64,000 nt of DNA from Luteimonas sp. JM171. Its GTDB lineage: Bacteria > Pseudomonadota > Gammaproteobacteria > Xanthomonadales > Xanthomonadaceae. Below the pieces are notes generated by a model. That model was not told the origin of the DNA and did not search any database. It was given only the letters and a program-made list of their open reading frames with translations. Shown here piece after piece: positions 38,873 to 49,223 of the stretch. Location: the NCBI RefSeq assembly GCF_001717465.1, contig NZ_CP017074.1, forward strand, positions 2,012,873 through 2,076,872, given 5' to 3'. Both the position numbers and the translations under genes were made by a program. Positions within the stretch are counted from its first letter, which is position 1, and every line of letters starts with the position of its first letter.

Positions 38873-39553
38873 ATGGTTGGTTTGCTGAAGGACGGCCCGG
38901 CGCGGCTCGGCGCGCTCAGTGGCGTGGGTGCGGCCGTCGCCTGCCTGGCCGCGGCTGGAATGGCGGGCGTGACGCTCGAAGGGTTCTCGCACCTGGATCA
39001 CCCGCTGGCGCTGCTGGGGGCCCAGGGCGTGCCGGGTGCGCGTGCATTCAATGCGGTGGGTTTCGTCCTGCCCGGATTGCTTGCAGCAGTCGTGGCGCTC
39101 GCGAGCTACCGCCCGTTGCCGGCGTCGGCCGGATGGTGGCCCCGGATCGGGGCGCACATGCTGCTGCTTTCTGCGCTCGCCTTCGCCGCCCAGGCCCTGT
39201 TCCCGCTCGACCTGCAGGACCTGGACGGGCCGGGCAGCGGGCTGCATGCCAGCGCCTGGCTGGTGTGGTGGATCGGCTTCGTCGCAGGAGCCCCGCTGCT
39301 TGCCGTCGGCCTGCCATCCGTGCGCCGGCTGACCGCGGCGGTGGTGCTGCTGATGCTGGCGATGATGCTGGCGCCCCAGGGCTGGGTTGGACCCGCCCTG
39401 GCGCAGCGGATCGCATTTGCCGCGTGGCTGGCCTGGCTGGCGCTTGCGCCCTGGCAGGGTGCCGCGGGCGGCTCAGCCGTGGCGGATCTTGAGGCCCAGG
39501 ATGACCACGGCCAGCAGGAAGGTGGTGATGTTGGCCAGGATCATCGGCCATGA
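38873..39553 (+). CDS. DUF998-like multi-pass membrane protein
   Basis: A 226-residue protein with about six TM helices, similar to DUF998-family proteins (GARAFNAVGFVLPGLLAAVVAL, SALAFAAQALFPLD). Function unknown. The last ~25 residues (from [12 protein letters not shown]) are hydrophilic and are encoded antisense to the end of the SemiSWEET gene, an 81-bp convergent overlap. Those residues may be a recent read-through extension. Start is ATG 38873; a TTG four codons earlier is possible. Confidence 0.65.
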   Translation: MVGLLKDGPARLGALSGVGAAVACLAAAGMAGVTLEGFSHLDHPLALLGAQGVPGARAFNAVGFVLPGLLAAVVALASYRPLPASAGWWPRIGAHMLLLSALAFAAQALFPLDLQDLDGPGSGLHASAWLVWWIGFVAGAPLLAVGLPSVRRLTAAVVLLMLAMMLAPQGWVGPALAQRIAFAAWLAWLALAPWQGAAGGSAVADLEAQDDHGQQEGGDVGQDHRP

Positions 39554-39724
39554 GCCCACCGCCAGGCCGTACAGGAACCAGAAGCCGATCCCGGTGGTGA
39601 ACACGATGTACATCGCCAGCGAGATGCCGCTGGTGTCGCGGCTGCGGATGGTCTTGATCGCCTGCGGCACGAATGCCAGCGTGGTCAGGATCGCGGCGGC
39701 GTAGCCGAGCCACTCGATGCTCAT
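39473..39724 (-). CDS. SemiSWEET sugar transporter
   Basis: An 83-residue, three-TM single MtN3/saliva repeat. SemiSWEETs dimerise to form a sugar uniporter pore. The PQ motif (Pro20-Gln21 in [10 protein letters not shown]) and the Asn in [10 protein letters not shown] are visible. The downstream part of its gene overlaps the convergent DUF998-like gene. It begins 4 nt inside the end of the amidohydrolase gene, so it is probably translated by coupling. Confidence 0.9.
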   Translation of the reverse strand: MSIEWLGYAAAILTTLAFVPQAIKTIRSRDTSGISLAMYIVFTTGIGFWFLYGLAVGSWPMILANITTFLLAVVILGLKIRHG

Positions 39725-41028
39725 CGCGCCTCCGGGCGCTTGTACACGACCCCGTCCTTCATCACGAAGCGCACGTCCATGACCGTCTGGATGTCCTGCA
39801 GCGGGTCGCCGGCCAAGGCGATGATGTCGGCGCGCATGCCCGGCGCCACCTGCCCCTGGTCGTCCACGCCCAGGACCTCCGCGGCATGGATGGTGGCCGC
39901 CTGCAGCGCCTCGGCCGCGGGCATGCCGGCCTCGACCATGTAGATGAACTCGCGTGCGTTGTCACCGTGCGGGCCCACCCCCATGTCGGTGCCGAAGGCG
40001 ATCGGCACGCCGGCGCGGTACGCGCGGGCGAAAGTGTCCTGGATCTTCGCGCCGATGGCCGCGGCCTTGGGCCGGACGATCTCGGGGAAGTAGCCGTCCT
40101 CGCGGGCCTTGTCGGCCACGAAGCGGCCCGCGTGGATGGTGGGCACGTACCAGGTGCCGCGTTCGCGCATCATCGCCATCACCTCGTCGCTCATGTGGGT
40201 CCCGTGCTCGATGCTCGTGACCCCGGCCTCCACCGCGCGGCGCATGCCTTCCTCGCCGTGTGCATGTGCGGCCACGCGGTAACCGTAATCATGGGCGGTC
40301 TCGACCACCGAGCGGATTTCTTCCACGGTGAACTGCGGCGCATCGCCCGAGCGCGCATAGCTCAGCACGCCCCCGGTGGCGGTGATCTTGATGACGTCGC
40401 TGCCTTCCTTGTACCGCTGCCGGACCGCCTGGCGGGCGTCTTCGACGGAGTTGATCACCCCCTCGGTCGGCCCGGGCGGGCCGAGCAGGTGCGAGAGCAT
40501 CGAGTTCCAGCCGTTGCTGGGGTCGGCATGGCCGCCGGTGGTGGCGATTGATTTTCCGGCGGCGAAGATCCGGGGTCCCTTCACCAGCCCCTGGTTGATC
40601 GCATCGCGCAGGTGGGGCGAGACCTCGCCCCCGAGGTCGCGCACGGTGGTGAACCCCGCCAGCAGCGTCTTTTCCGCATACCCCACCGCGCGGAAGGCGT
40701 AATCCACCGGGTCCAGGCGGAAACCTTCGGCATAGCTCTGCGGGCTGGACTGGCTGCCCAGGTGCACGTGCAGGTCGGTCCAGCCGGACATGCACGCGTG
40801 TCCACCAAGGTCGATCCGCTCCGCCCCGGAAGCGGGGGGCGCCGCGCCGGCCGTAACGGCCTGGATGCGCCCCTCCAGCACCGTGATCGCGTGGGGACCG
40901 AGCATGCGGCCGCTGCGGCTGTCGAACAGGCTGCCGCATTCGATCACGACGGGTCCGGTGGCCCGGGCGGCCTGGGGCGCGAGCAGGACGGCAAGTGCCG
41001 CGAGGGCGGCGGGCAACAGTCTGGGCAT
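39721..41028 (-). CDS. Exported amidohydrolase (imidazolonepropionase/prolidase-like)
   Basis: A 435-residue metal-dependent hydrolase with a signal peptide (cleavage near ARATG). TIM-barrel ligands: HVH (87/89), Lys in VIKITATGG (probable carboxylated lysine), His in AAHAHGEEG, His in SIEHGTHM and Asp in AFGTDMG. Family relatives include Xaa-Pro dipeptidases and other periplasmic amidohydrolases of xanthomonads; exact substrate unknown. Overlaps the SemiSWEET start by 4 nt. Confidence 0.88.
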   Translation of the reverse strand: MPRLLPAALAALAVLLAPQAARATGPVVIECGSLFDSRSGRMLGPHAITVLEGRIQAVTAGAAPPASGAERIDLGGHACMSGWTDLHVHLGSQSSPQSYAEGFRLDPVDYAFRAVGYAEKTLLAGFTTVRDLGGEVSPHLRDAINQGLVKGPRIFAAGKSIATTGGHADPSNGWNSMLSHLLGPPGPTEGVINSVEDARQAVRQRYKEGSDVIKITATGGVLSYARSGDAPQFTVEEIRSVVETAHDYGYRVAAHAHGEEGMRRAVEAGVTSIEHGTHMSDEVMAMMRERGTWYVPTIHAGRFVADKAREDGYFPEIVRPKAAAIGAKIQDTFARAYRAGVPIAFGTDMGVGPHGDNAREFIYMVEAGMPAAEALQAATIHAAEVLGVDDQGQVAPGMRADIIALAGDPLQDIQTVMDVRFVMKDGVVYKRPEAR

Positions 41029-41166
41029 GGTGGCAAAGGTCCCCGGATGGTCGCGCCCATTGAACCACGCTGGCGCCAGGTGGCGCAGCGGCCGCGCGCT
41101 GCATTCCGGCACGCAACCGCGTAATCTGCGCACCCGCCCGCCGCAGGCATCCGACCGAGCATCCCG

Positions 41167-42096
41167 TTGAATCCAGCACGCACCTTCCTCGACCTGCTGC
41201 GCGGCGCGCTGATCGGCGTGGTCGAGATCGTCCCCGGCGTGAGCGGTGGCACCATCGCCCTGATCATCGGCGTGTATGAAACCCTGATCGAGTCGGCCGG
41301 CGAGTTCGTGCACGGCGCGGTCGCGCTGGTGGCCGGCCCGCTGCGCGGCCGCGGCACCGCCCAGGCGCGCGCGCACCTCGCACGCGTGCAGTGGGAGGTG
41401 GTGATCCCGGTGGGGATCGGCATGGTGCTGGCGCTGGTGGCCTCGGCCCGGGTGGTCGCGCCGCTGGTTGAAGCGCATCCCCAGGCAGCCCGCGCCCTGT
41501 TCGCCGGCCTGATCCTGGTGTCCCTGCGCGTCCCCTACCGCATGGTGGGCGGCCCGTGGCAGGCTAGGGAGTGGATCCTGGCCGTGGCCGCTGGCGCGCT
41601 CGCGTTCTGGCTGACCGGGCTGCCGGTGCCGGCGGGCGAGGGCGGCGCGCCACCCCTGTGGCTGGTGGCCATGGCCGCGGCGGTGGCGGTGACGGCGCTG
41701 GTGCTCCCCGGGCTCTCGGGCTCGTTCCTGCTCTTGCTGTTCGGCCTCTACGTGCCTTCCCTTGAGGCGCTCAACCGGCTGGACTTCGTCTACATCGGGA
41801 CCTTCGTGGCCGGTGCCGTCGCGGGCCTGGCGGGGTTCGTGCAGATCCTGCGCTGGATGCTTGCCCGCCACCGGCGCATCACCCTCTCGCTGATGACCGG
41901 GCTGATGGCCGGTTCCATGCGTGCGCTGTGGCCGTGGCAGGGACCCGACCGGGAGCTCCTGGCACCGTCCGGCCAGGTTGGGCAGATGGTTGCCTGGTTC
42001 CTGCTTGGGGTCGGCATCGTGCTGGCCATGCTGGCGGTGGAGCGGGCGGTGGTCCGGCGCCGTCACTCAATGGCGGGGCAGCGGCCGGTCGGGTAG
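41167..42096 (+). CDS. DUF368 membrane protein (PopT-type undecaprenyl-phosphate translocase)
   Basis: A 309-residue membrane protein of the DUF368 family, members of which (PopT) return undecaprenyl phosphate across the inner membrane for peptidoglycan and O-antigen synthesis. Motifs: [19 protein letters not shown] near the N-terminus and [18 protein letters not shown] in the matching half, an inverted-repeat layout. TTG 41167 begins the typical [17 protein letters not shown]. It precedes leuS with a 37-nt gap. Confidence 0.85.
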   Translation: MNPARTFLDLLRGALIGVVEIVPGVSGGTIALIIGVYETLIESAGEFVHGAVALVAGPLRGRGTAQARAHLARVQWEVVIPVGIGMVLALVASARVVAPLVEAHPQAARALFAGLILVSLRVPYRMVGGPWQAREWILAVAAGALAFWLTGLPVPAGEGGAPPLWLVAMAAAVAVTALVLPGLSGSFLLLLFGLYVPSLEALNRLDFVYIGTFVAGAVAGLAGFVQILRWMLARHRRITLSLMTGLMAGSMRALWPWQGPDRELLAPSGQVGQMVAWFLLGVGIVLAMLAVERAVVRRRHSMAGQRPVG

Positions 42097-42133
42097 GCTT
42101 TCCGGTCCCCTGCAGCCCCCGAGCCGTCCGACC

Positions 42134-44881
42134 GTGAGCCCATCGCCAGCAGCAGAAACTCCCGCCTACCAGCCCTCCAGGATCGAGTCCGCCGCCCAGG
42201 CGTTCTGGGACCGGACCCGCGCCTACGAGGTGGTCGAGGATCCGGCGAAGCCATCGTTCTATTGCCTGTCGATGCTGCCGTACCCCTCCGGCGCCTTGCA
42301 CATGGGCCACGTGCGCAACTACACCATCGGCGACGTCATCAGCCGCTACCAGCGGATGACCGGGAAGAACGTCCTGCAGCCGATGGGCTGGGACGCGTTC
42401 GGCCTGCCAGCCGAGAACGCCGCCATCCGCAACCGCACCGCGCCGGCCAAGTGGACGTACCAGAACATCGAGCACATGCGCGGCCAGCTCAAGGCGCTGG
42501 GCTACGCGATCGACTGGAGCCGCGAGTTCGCTACCTGCTCGCCGGACTACTACGTCCACGAGCAGCGCATGTTCGTGCGGCTGATGAAGAAGGGCCTGGC
42601 CTACCGCAAGGACGCGGTGGTCAACTGGGATCCCGTCGACCAGACCGTGCTGGCCAACGAGCAGGTGATCGACGGCAGGGGCTGGCGCTCCGGCGCGGAG
42701 GTCGAGAAGCGCGAGATCCCGCAGTGGTTCCTGAGGATCACCGACTACGCCCAGGAACTGCTCGATGGCCTGGACACGCTCGATGGCTGGCCGGAATCGG
42801 TCAAGACCATGCAGCGCAACTGGATCGGCCGCAGCGAGGGCCTGGAGTTCGGCTTCCGGGTGGACGGCGAGGACGAGCTGCTGCGGGTCTACACCACCCG
42901 CCCGGACACGCTGATGGGGGTGACGTTCCTGTCGATCGCCGCCGAGCACCCGCTGGCGATCAAGGCGGCGCAGGACAATCCCGAACTGGCTGCATTCATC
43001 GACGAGCTGCGCCATGGCGGCGTGTCCGAAGCCGACCTGGAGACCCAGGAGAAGCGAGGCATGGCCACCGGCCAGTGGGCGATCCACCCCATCACCGGCG
43101 AGGACATCCCGATCTACGTCGCCAACTTCGTGCTGATGGGCTACGGCACCGGCGCAGTGATGGCGGTGCCCGCGCACGACCAGCGCGACTGGGAGTTCGC
43201 CACCCGCTACGGTTTGCCGATCCGGCCGGTGGTGGTGCCGGCCGCGGTCCGCGACGCGCTCAACGAGCTGGTGCATGACGTCGAAGCCGACGTCGATCCG
43301 TTCCAGGCCGCGCTGACCGGCGGCCGGGTCGATGCCTACGACACGGCGCCGGCGGTGGCCGTGGTGCGCGAATACCTGGAGCGGGTGGAGCAGGAGGGCG
43401 CGTTCACCGAGCCCGGGTACCTGATCAACTCCGGCGAGTTCAACGGCATGGATTTCGATGCCGTGTTCGAGGCGCTGGCGAAGCGCTTCGAAAGCGAGGG
43501 CATCGGCCGGCGTACCGTCCGGTTCCGGCTGCGCGACTGGGGCGTGAGCCGCCAGCGCTACTGGGGCTGCCCGATCCCGGTGGTGTACTGCAACGCCTGC
43601 GGTGCAGTGCCGGTGCCCGAGGACCAGCTGCCAGTGGTGCTGCCCGAGGACGTGGAGGGCGCGTTCGCCGCCGGCGTGGTCAAGTCCCCGCTCAAGACCG
43701 ACCCGGAATGGCGCAGGACCACCTGCCCCGAGTGCCAGGGCCCGGCCGAGCGCGAGACCGACACCTTCGACACCTTCATGGAATCGAGCTGGTACTACGC
43801 CCGCTACACCTCGCCCGGCGCCAACGACATGGTGGACGCGCGCGCCAACTACTGGACCCCGGTGGACCAGTACATCGGGGGAGTGGAGCACGCGATCCTG
43901 CACCTGTTGTACTTCCGCTTCTACCACAAGCTGCTGCGCGACCAGGGGCTCGTGGACAGCGACGAGCCGGCGCTGCGCCTGCTCACCCAGGGCATGGTGA
44001 TCGCCGACACCTACTTCCGGGAGAACCTGGACGGGTCGAAGGAGTGGTTCAATCCCTCGGAGGTGGAAATCACCCGCGATGACAAGGGCAAGGTCACCGG
44101 CGCGCGGCTGAAGGCCGACGGCCGGCCGGTCGGCATCGGCGGCATGGAGAAGATGTCCAAGTCGAAGAACAACGGCGTCGATCCGCAGCAGATGATCGAC
44201 CGCTACGGCGCCGACACCGTGCGCATGTTCTCGATGTTCGCCTCGCCGCCGGAGCTTTCGCTGGAGTGGAACGAGGCCGGGGTGGAGGGCATGGCGCGCT
44301 TCCTGCGCCGGCTGTGGAACCAGGTTGAGCGCCACGCGCAGGCCGGCCCGGCCCCGGCGCTGGACAAGGCCGCGCTGGACCCCGCTGGTCGCGAGCTGCG
44401 CCGCCAGCTGCACGCCACGATCCAGAAGGTCGGCGACGACTACGGCCGCCGCTACAGCTTCAACACCGCGATCGCCTCGGTGATGGAATTGCTCAACCAC
44501 GTCGGCAAGTACGACGACGCGTCGCCCAACGCGCATGCGCTGCGCCAGGAAGCCTTCGAGGCGATCGTGCTGCTGCTCAACCCGATCACCCCGCACGCCA
44601 GCCACGCCCTGTGGCAGCGCCTCGGGCATCCGGAGACGCTGCTGGAGGACGTCCCGTTCCCGGCCGCCGATCCGGAGGCATTGGCGCGCGATTCGGTGAC
44701 CATGGCGGTGCAGGTCAATGGCAAGCTGCGCGCCACCATCGAGGCGCCGGCCGATGCCAGCCGCGAGGACATCGAGCGCCAGGCGCTGGCCGATCCAAAG
44801 GTGGCGAAGTTCATCGGCGATGGCCGGGTGCGCAAGGTGGTCGTGGTGCCGGGCAAGATCGTCAACGTGGTGGTTGCCTGA
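42134..44881 (+). CDS. leuS: Leucine-tRNA ligase
   Basis: A 915-residue class-I synthetase charging tRNA-Leu. Rossmann signature [13 protein letters not shown] (HMGH variant of HIGH), the CP1 editing domain (~220-420, with [13 protein letters not shown] and the [18 protein letters not shown] motif) and [13 protein letters not shown]. The GTG at 42134 gives the short lead before [15 protein letters not shown]; no strong ribosome site was seen. Length is normal. Confidence 0.95.
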   Translation: MSPSPAAETPAYQPSRIESAAQAFWDRTRAYEVVEDPAKPSFYCLSMLPYPSGALHMGHVRNYTIGDVISRYQRMTGKNVLQPMGWDAFGLPAENAAIRNRTAPAKWTYQNIEHMRGQLKALGYAIDWSREFATCSPDYYVHEQRMFVRLMKKGLAYRKDAVVNWDPVDQTVLANEQVIDGRGWRSGAEVEKREIPQWFLRITDYAQELLDGLDTLDGWPESVKTMQRNWIGRSEGLEFGFRVDGEDELLRVYTTRPDTLMGVTFLSIAAEHPLAIKAAQDNPELAAFIDELRHGGVSEADLETQEKRGMATGQWAIHPITGEDIPIYVANFVLMGYGTGAVMAVPAHDQRDWEFATRYGLPIRPVVVPAAVRDALNELVHDVEADVDPFQAALTGGRVDAYDTAPAVAVVREYLERVEQEGAFTEPGYLINSGEFNGMDFDAVFEALAKRFESEGIGRRTVRFRLRDWGVSRQRYWGCPIPVVYCNACGAVPVPEDQLPVVLPEDVEGAFAAGVVKSPLKTDPEWRRTTCPECQGPAERETDTFDTFMESSWYYARYTSPGANDMVDARANYWTPVDQYIGGVEHAILHLLYFRFYHKLLRDQGLVDSDEPALRLLTQGMVIADTYFRENLDGSKEWFNPSEVEITRDDKGKVTGARLKADGRPVGIGGMEKMSKSKNNGVDPQQMIDRYGADTVRMFSMFASPPELSLEWNEAGVEGMARFLRRLWNQVERHAQAGPAPALDKAALDPAGRELRRQLHATIQKVGDDYGRRYSFNTAIASVMELLNHVGKYDDASPNAHALRQEAFEAIVLLLNPITPHASHALWQRLGHPETLLEDVPFPAADPEALARDSVTMAVQVNGKLRATIEAPADASREDIERQALADPKVAKFIGDGRVRKVVVVPGKIVNVVVA

Positions 44882-44962
44882 ACCGGCGCCCCGCCTGCAC
44901 ACGCGATGCCGCCCGCCGTTGCTAACCTTGCCGCTCCCGCCACCCTGGCCCAGACTGCGCCC

Positions 44963-45463
44963 ATGATCCGAACCGCGATTGCCCTCGTCCTTGCCCTGGC
45001 CCTCGCCGGCTGCGGATTCCAGTTGCGCAGTGCGCTCAGCCTGCCCTCGGACCTGGGTCCGATCGAGGTGGAGGGCAGGGGCCGCTACAGCCCCCTGGCC
45101 GACTCGCTTTCCCTGGCGCTGCGACGCGCCGGGGCCACCGTGGTGGAAGGCAGCGAAAGCGGGGAGGAGGTGGCCCGGCTGCGGATCCTTTCGGAGCGCT
45201 GGGGCAGCACGCCCATCAGCATCGACGCCCGCGGGCGCGCGCAGGAATACACCCTCCGCTATGCGGTGGTGTTCGAGCTGCTGCGCGCTGACGGCGAAGA
45301 GCTGGTGCCGCAGCAGGCGGTGGAACTGGCGCGGGACTATATCCAGAGCCCCACCGACCTGACCGGCGCCGACAGCGAGCGCGAGCTGCTCACCCGCGAA
45401 ATGCAGCGCGACATGGTCGCCTCGATCCTGCGCCGCATCGACGGCGCCTCGCGGCAGCCTTGA
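44963..45463 (+). CDS. lptE: LPS-assembly lipoprotein LptE
   Basis: A 166-residue outer-membrane lipoprotein (lipobox LALAGC at residues ~16-21) with GFQLRSALSLPSDLGPI, the usual LptE N-terminal motif. It plugs and helps fold the LptD translocon that places LPS on the outer leaflet. ATG 44963 starts a clean lipoprotein signal. The order leuS-lptE-holA-nadD-rsfS-rlmH is conserved in proteobacteria. Confidence 0.93.
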   Translation: MIRTAIALVLALALAGCGFQLRSALSLPSDLGPIEVEGRGRYSPLADSLSLALRRAGATVVEGSESGEEVARLRILSERWGSTPISIDARGRAQEYTLRYAVVFELLRADGEELVPQQAVELARDYIQSPTDLTGADSERELLTREMQRDMVASILRRIDGASRQP

Positions 45464-45500
45464 ACGCGCGGCCGCCCGTGATCCGTCCCGGCCCGCTGGC

Positions 45501-46529
45501 ATGGAGCTGAGGCCGGAGCAGCTGGCCAGGCAGCTGGAGGCGGGCACGCTCCACCCGGCGTACCTCATCGCCGGTCCGGAGACCCTGCAGGTGCTCGAGG
45601 CCGCCGATGCCGTGCGCGCCCAGGCACGGGCGCAGGGCTTTGCCGAGCGCGAGGTGTTCGAGGCCGACGGCCGCAGCTTCGACTGGTCCGCCCTCGAGTC
45701 CTCGATTGGCGCGCCCAGCCTGTTTGCGTCCCGCCGCATCATCGAGGTCCGGCTGCCCACCGCCAAGCCGGGCAAGGAGGGTTCGGCCGTGCTTTCCGCC
45801 TTCTGCGCCGATCCGCCGCCTGACGTGCTGCTGCTGGTCACCGGTGGGGAATGGAGCAAGAAGCACGCCGGCAAGTGGAGCGAAGCCATCAACCGGATCG
45901 GCTGCGTGGTGATCGCATGGGCCCTCCGGCCCGACCAGCTGCCGGCCTGGATCGAACAGCGCCTGCGCAGCCGCGGCGTCTCGGCCGACCGCGACGCCGC
46001 CCAGCTGCTGTGCGACCGCGTGGAGGGCAACCTGCTGGCCGCCGCCCAGGAGGTGGACAAGCTGGCCCTGCTGGCGGGCGGCGAGCGCGTGGACGCCGCG
46101 CGGATGGAGGAGCTGGTGGCCGACGCCGCGCGCTTTGACGTGTTCCGGCTGGTGGATTCGGCGCTCAACGGGCAGCCGGCACAGGTGTCACGGATGCTCG
46201 CCGGGCTCCGCGGCGAAGGCGTGGCGGTGCCCGCGTTGATGGGCATGGTGGTGATGGAGCTGCAGCGGGCGGTCGCGCTCGCCCATGTGCAGGCGCGTGG
46301 TGGCAACCTGGCCGGTGAATTCCGCGCCCAGCGGATATGGGAATCCAAGCAGGCGGTGTTCCGGCGCGCGCTGCAGCGCCACGGCGCCGGGCGCTGGGAA
46401 CAGTTCCTGGCCGAAGCCGGGCGCATCGACCGCATCGCCAAGGGCCGCGCCCCGGGAGACGCGTGGCAGGCGCTGGAACGCCTGCTGCTGGCGGTGTCCG
46501 AGCGCCGCGCGGTCGCCATGCTCGCCTGA
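45501..46529 (+). CDS. holA: DNA polymerase III subunit delta
   Basis: A 342-residue clamp-loader delta subunit. Features: YLIAGPETLQVLEAADAVR near the N-terminus, an AAA-like domain without a working Walker A, and a C-terminal collar region. It opens the beta clamp within the gamma/tau complex. Its stop overlaps the nadD start by 1 nt. Confidence 0.93.
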   Translation: MELRPEQLARQLEAGTLHPAYLIAGPETLQVLEAADAVRAQARAQGFAEREVFEADGRSFDWSALESSIGAPSLFASRRIIEVRLPTAKPGKEGSAVLSAFCADPPPDVLLLVTGGEWSKKHAGKWSEAINRIGCVVIAWALRPDQLPAWIEQRLRSRGVSADRDAAQLLCDRVEGNLLAAAQEVDKLALLAGGERVDAARMEELVADAARFDVFRLVDSALNGQPAQVSRMLAGLRGEGVAVPALMGMVVMELQRAVALAHVQARGGNLAGEFRAQRIWESKQAVFRRALQRHGAGRWEQFLAEAGRIDRIAKGRAPGDAWQALERLLLAVSERRAVAMLA

Positions 46530-47203
46530 TGGCCGGCCGGACGCTGATCGCCCTGTACGGCGGCACGTTCGACCCGGTTCACAACGGGCACCTGGCGATC
46601 GCCCGGACTGCCGCGACGGCCCTGGGCTGCCGGGTGCGGCTGATGCCCGCGGCGGATCCGCCGCATCGCCCTCCGCCCGGGGCCAGCGCGCACCAGCGCG
46701 CCAGCATGCTCGACCTGGCCGTGGAGGGGGATGACCTCCTTTGCGTCGACAGGCGCGAGATGCAGCGCGATGGCCCAAGCTACACCGTGCAGACGCTGCG
46801 TGAGTTGCGGGCAGCCGAGCCGGACACGCCGGTGGCGCTGCTGGTGGGGGCCGACAGCTTTCTGGGCCTGCCCGCCTGGCGGGAGTGGGAGGCGCTGTTC
46901 GGGCTCGCCCATTTCGTCGTCGCCGATCGTCCCGGCGACGCCTGGCAGCCGGACACGTTGCCGGGACCCCTGGCTGCAGCCGTGGCGGGCCGCTGGACGG
47001 AGGATCCGGCCGGCCTGGCGGCAAGCCCATCGGGGAAGATCCTGGCCTTGCGCCAGCCCCTGCACGACGTCTCGGCCACCGGGCTGCGGGCCCGCATTGC
47101 CCGCGGCGAGCCGTGGCGTCACCTCGTCCCGGCGGCGGTGGCCCGGTACATCCGGGACCAGGGCCTGTACCGCGACGCGGCCGATACGGGGTCTTGGCTA
47201 TAA
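46529..47203 (+). CDS. nadD: Nicotinate-nucleotide adenylyltransferase
   Basis: A 224-residue nucleotidyltransferase converting NaMN and ATP to deamido-NAD. Class signatures: [12 protein letters not shown] (GxFDPxHxGH-type) and ISTT-like [14 protein letters not shown] near the C-terminus. Start ATG 46529 overlaps holA. A TATAAT hexamer overlaps its stop. Confidence 0.95.
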   Translation: MAGRTLIALYGGTFDPVHNGHLAIARTAATALGCRVRLMPAADPPHRPPPGASAHQRASMLDLAVEGDDLLCVDRREMQRDGPSYTVQTLRELRAAEPDTPVALLVGADSFLGLPAWREWEALFGLAHFVVADRPGDAWQPDTLPGPLAAAVAGRWTEDPAGLAASPSGKILALRQPLHDVSATGLRARIARGEPWRHLVPAAVARYIRDQGLYRDAADTGSWL

Positions 47204-47204
47204 T
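47199..47204 (+). promoter_or_regulatory. Consensus -10 element before rsfS
   Basis: A perfect TATAAT overlaps the nadD stop codon, 27 nt upstream of the rsfS start. No matching -35 is evident at 16-18 bp. It may be an internal promoter for rsfS-rlmH or a chance match. Confidence 0.4.
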
Positions 47205-47231
47205 CCCCGCCAACCTCCACGAGCCATCCTT

Positions 47232-47651
47232 TTGAGCAAGCCTGCCCAAGTCATCAAGACCCAGCTTCCCGACCCGCCGCCGGCGCCCGGCGTATTGCTG
47301 GACCACGTCCGCGCCGCGCTGGAGCAGTTGAAGGCCAGGGACACCGTGGAAATCGACGTGCGCGGCAAGACCAGCGTCTGCGATTACATGCTGGTCGCCT
47401 CGGGGACCTCCAGCCGCCACGTGAAGTCGATTGCCGATGAGGTGGTCAAGCACGCCAAGCGCCTGGGCGTGCAGCCGCTGGGCGTGGAGGGTGAGCGCGA
47501 GGCGGAGTGGGTGCTGGTGGACCTGGGCGACGTGGTGGTGCACGTGATGCTGCCGCGGGTGCGTGAGTTCTACGCGCTGGAGCGGCTGTGGACGGTGGGC
47601 GACGAGCCGCCGGGCGAGGCCTCCTCCGAAGGCGATGACGCCGGGCGCTGA
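47232..47651 (+). CDS. rsfS: Ribosome silencing factor RsfS
   Basis: A 139-residue RsfS/Iojap protein. It binds uL14 on the 50S subunit and blocks 30S joining in stationary phase. Family motifs: [21 protein letters not shown] and [23 protein letters not shown] 47232 starts the reading frame just after an internal -10-like element. A short acidic tail follows the domain. Confidence 0.93.
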   Translation: MSKPAQVIKTQLPDPPPAPGVLLDHVRAALEQLKARDTVEIDVRGKTSVCDYMLVASGTSSRHVKSIADEVVKHAKRLGVQPLGVEGEREAEWVLVDLGDVVVHVMLPRVREFYALERLWTVGDEPPGEASSEGDDAGR

Positions 47652-47693
47652 GCCTCCCGGCCGCGAAGCGGCCTGCGGTCAGGGGCGTGACAC

Positions 47694-48164
47694 TTGAAGG
47701 CGCGACTGGTCGCGGTTGGCGAGCGCGCGCCTGCCTGGGTAACCGAGGGTTTTGGCGAGTACCGCAAACGGCTGTCGCACTGGCTGCCGCTGGAGCTGGT
47801 CGAGATCACCCCGGGCGTGCGCGGCAAGGGCCGCGACACGGCGCGCGCCACCCATGATGAAGGCCAGCGGGTGCTGGCCGCGCTGCCCCGCGATGTCCAC
47901 GTCGTGGCCCTTGATGGCACGGGCCGGGGCTGGGATTCCGAGGCGCTGTCGCGCCGGCTCGAGCATTGGCGCGGACAGGGCCGCGACCTCGCGTTCCTGA
48001 TCGGCGGGCCCGAGGGCCACGCCGACGAGGTGCTGGCCCGCGCCGACGAGCGCTGGTCGCTCGGCCCGCTGACCCTGCCGCACATGCTGGTGCGGCTGCT
48101 GGTGGCGGAACAGCTCTATCGCGCCGCGGCCATGCTGGCCAACCACCCGTACCATCGCGCCTGA
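47694..48164 (+). CDS. rlmH: 23S rRNA (pseudouridine-1915-N3)-methyltransferase RlmH
   Basis: A 156-residue SPOUT methyltransferase modifying pseudouridine 1915 of 23S rRNA after 70S assembly. C-terminal knot motifs: FLIGGPEGHADEVLARADE and TLPHMLVRLLVAEQLYRA, ending NHPYHRA. TTG 47694 matches the family start MKARLVAVGERAP. Follows rsfS in the usual order. Confidence 0.95.
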   Translation: MKARLVAVGERAPAWVTEGFGEYRKRLSHWLPLELVEITPGVRGKGRDTARATHDEGQRVLAALPRDVHVVALDGTGRGWDSEALSRRLEHWRGQGRDLAFLIGGPEGHADEVLARADERWSLGPLTLPHMLVRLLVAEQLYRAAAMLANHPYHRA

Positions 48165-48183
48165 AGGCGGGCGCGCTCCCGCT

Positions 48184-48366
48184 TCAATCGTCCGCCGGGT
48201 CGCGGCCGTCCTCCGGCTTGCGCTCCAGGCCGCCTTCGTCGGGATCCCCAGCAGGCGGCTCGCCCAGGTCCCGGGCATCGTGCCCGTCGCGGGGTTCGCG
48301 CTCCGCGTAGCCGGAGTTGTCATCGTCGCGCCCGGCGGGCGTGGTCTTTTTGTGCTTGCCAGTCAT
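48184..48366 (-). CDS. Small hydrophilic hypothetical protein
   Basis: A 60-residue, highly charged, low-hydrophobicity open frame (basic start MTGKHKKT, acidic end EDGRDPADD), probably disordered. It lies 12 nt downstream of the SIMPL gene on the same strand. No clear ribosome site and no recognised family. Could be a real small protein co-transcribed with the SIMPL gene, or chance. Confidence 0.35.
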   Translation of the reverse strand: MTGKHKKTTPAGRDDDNSGYAEREPRDGHDARDLGEPPAGDPDEGGLERKPEDGRDPADD

Positions 48367-48378
48367 GTTGTCGGGCCG

Positions 48379-49101
48379 TCAGCGGCCAAGTTCGAAGACG
48401 ACATCAAGGTTGACCGAGACGGTGCTTTCGCCGGGTGAAACCGGGCTGGATTCCATCGCGTCCATCGCTCGCATGGCCATCATCGGGCGCGGGGGCATGA
48501 AGCCGCCGCCCTCACTGATGCTGACGATGCGGCGCACGCGCAGCCCCAGTGCATCGGCGTAGAGCCCGGCGCGTGAGCGCGCGGCTTCCAGCGCAGACCG
48601 GCGCGCTTCATCCTGTGCGGTCTCCGGATCGCCGATCTCGAACGAGGGGCCATACACCTGGTTCGCTCCCGCGGCCACCAGCGCATCGATCACGCCGCCC
48701 AGGGCGGAGATGTCGCGGACGGTGAGGTTGACCGTGTTGCGGGCCTCATAGCCGGAGATTTCGCGCGCCTGGCCTTCCTGGCGCCGGTATTGCGGCGAGA
48801 CCCCGAGGTCGCTGGTGCGGATGTCGCGCTCGGCAATGCCGGCTTCGCGCACCGCTTCCATCAGCCGGTTCATCTGCTCGGCGTTGGCGCGCAGCGCCGC
48901 GTTTGCATCGGCGGCCTGGGTCACCACCCCGGCCGAGAGGGTCGCCACATCCGGCACCCGGCGCGCCTCGCCGGTCGCCGATACCGAGAGCAGGGTGCCA
49001 TCGACAGGGGCCGCGACCGGCGCGGGAGACTGGGCAAGGGCAGCGGCTGCCGGCAGCGCCAGCGCGGCAGCGAGGAAAAGGACGGATGCTCTGCGCGACA
49101 T
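48379..49101 (-). CDS. SIMPL-domain periplasmic protein
   Basis: A 240-residue exported protein (signal peptide to ~AALAQ) with the SIMPL/YggE (DUF541) fold: VSATGEARRVPDVATLSAGV, a long helix with DANAALRANAEQMN, and YEARNTVNLTVRD. Family members are periplasmic or outer-membrane proteins linked to oxidative stress, with no defined enzyme activity. GGAGGAAT just upstream of ATG 49101 supports the start. Confidence 0.88.
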   Translation of the reverse strand: MSRRASVLFLAAALALPAAAALAQSPAPVAAPVDGTLLSVSATGEARRVPDVATLSAGVVTQAADANAALRANAEQMNRLMEAVREAGIAERDIRTSDLGVSPQYRRQEGQAREISGYEARNTVNLTVRDISALGGVIDALVAAGANQVYGPSFEIGDPETAQDEARRSALEAARSRAGLYADALGLRVRRIVSISEGGGFMPPRPMMAMRAMDAMESSPVSPGESTVSVNLDVVFELGR

Positions 49102-49223
49102 GACATTCCTCCAAAGTGGGGCATTCAGGTTCGCGGCGATCGCGTGAACGGGCGGTGAGCCGGCGCGGCCGCGCGCGCACCCCGGGAGGCGACGGCGACC
49201 GGGCTGCGGGTATCCTTGCGAAG

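Noticed and set aside
41879..47122. Very long minus-strand open frame (about 1747 codons) across leuS-lptE-holA-nadD
   Set aside because: It lies antisense to well-recognised genes; its product is low-complexity (Ala/Gly/His/Arg/Val-rich) with no domain. This is expected in high-GC DNA.
47659..47673. GGCCGC-GAA-GCGGCC hairpin between rsfS and rlmH as a terminator
   Set aside because: Stem only 6 bp, no T tract, and rlmH follows directly in a conserved operon.
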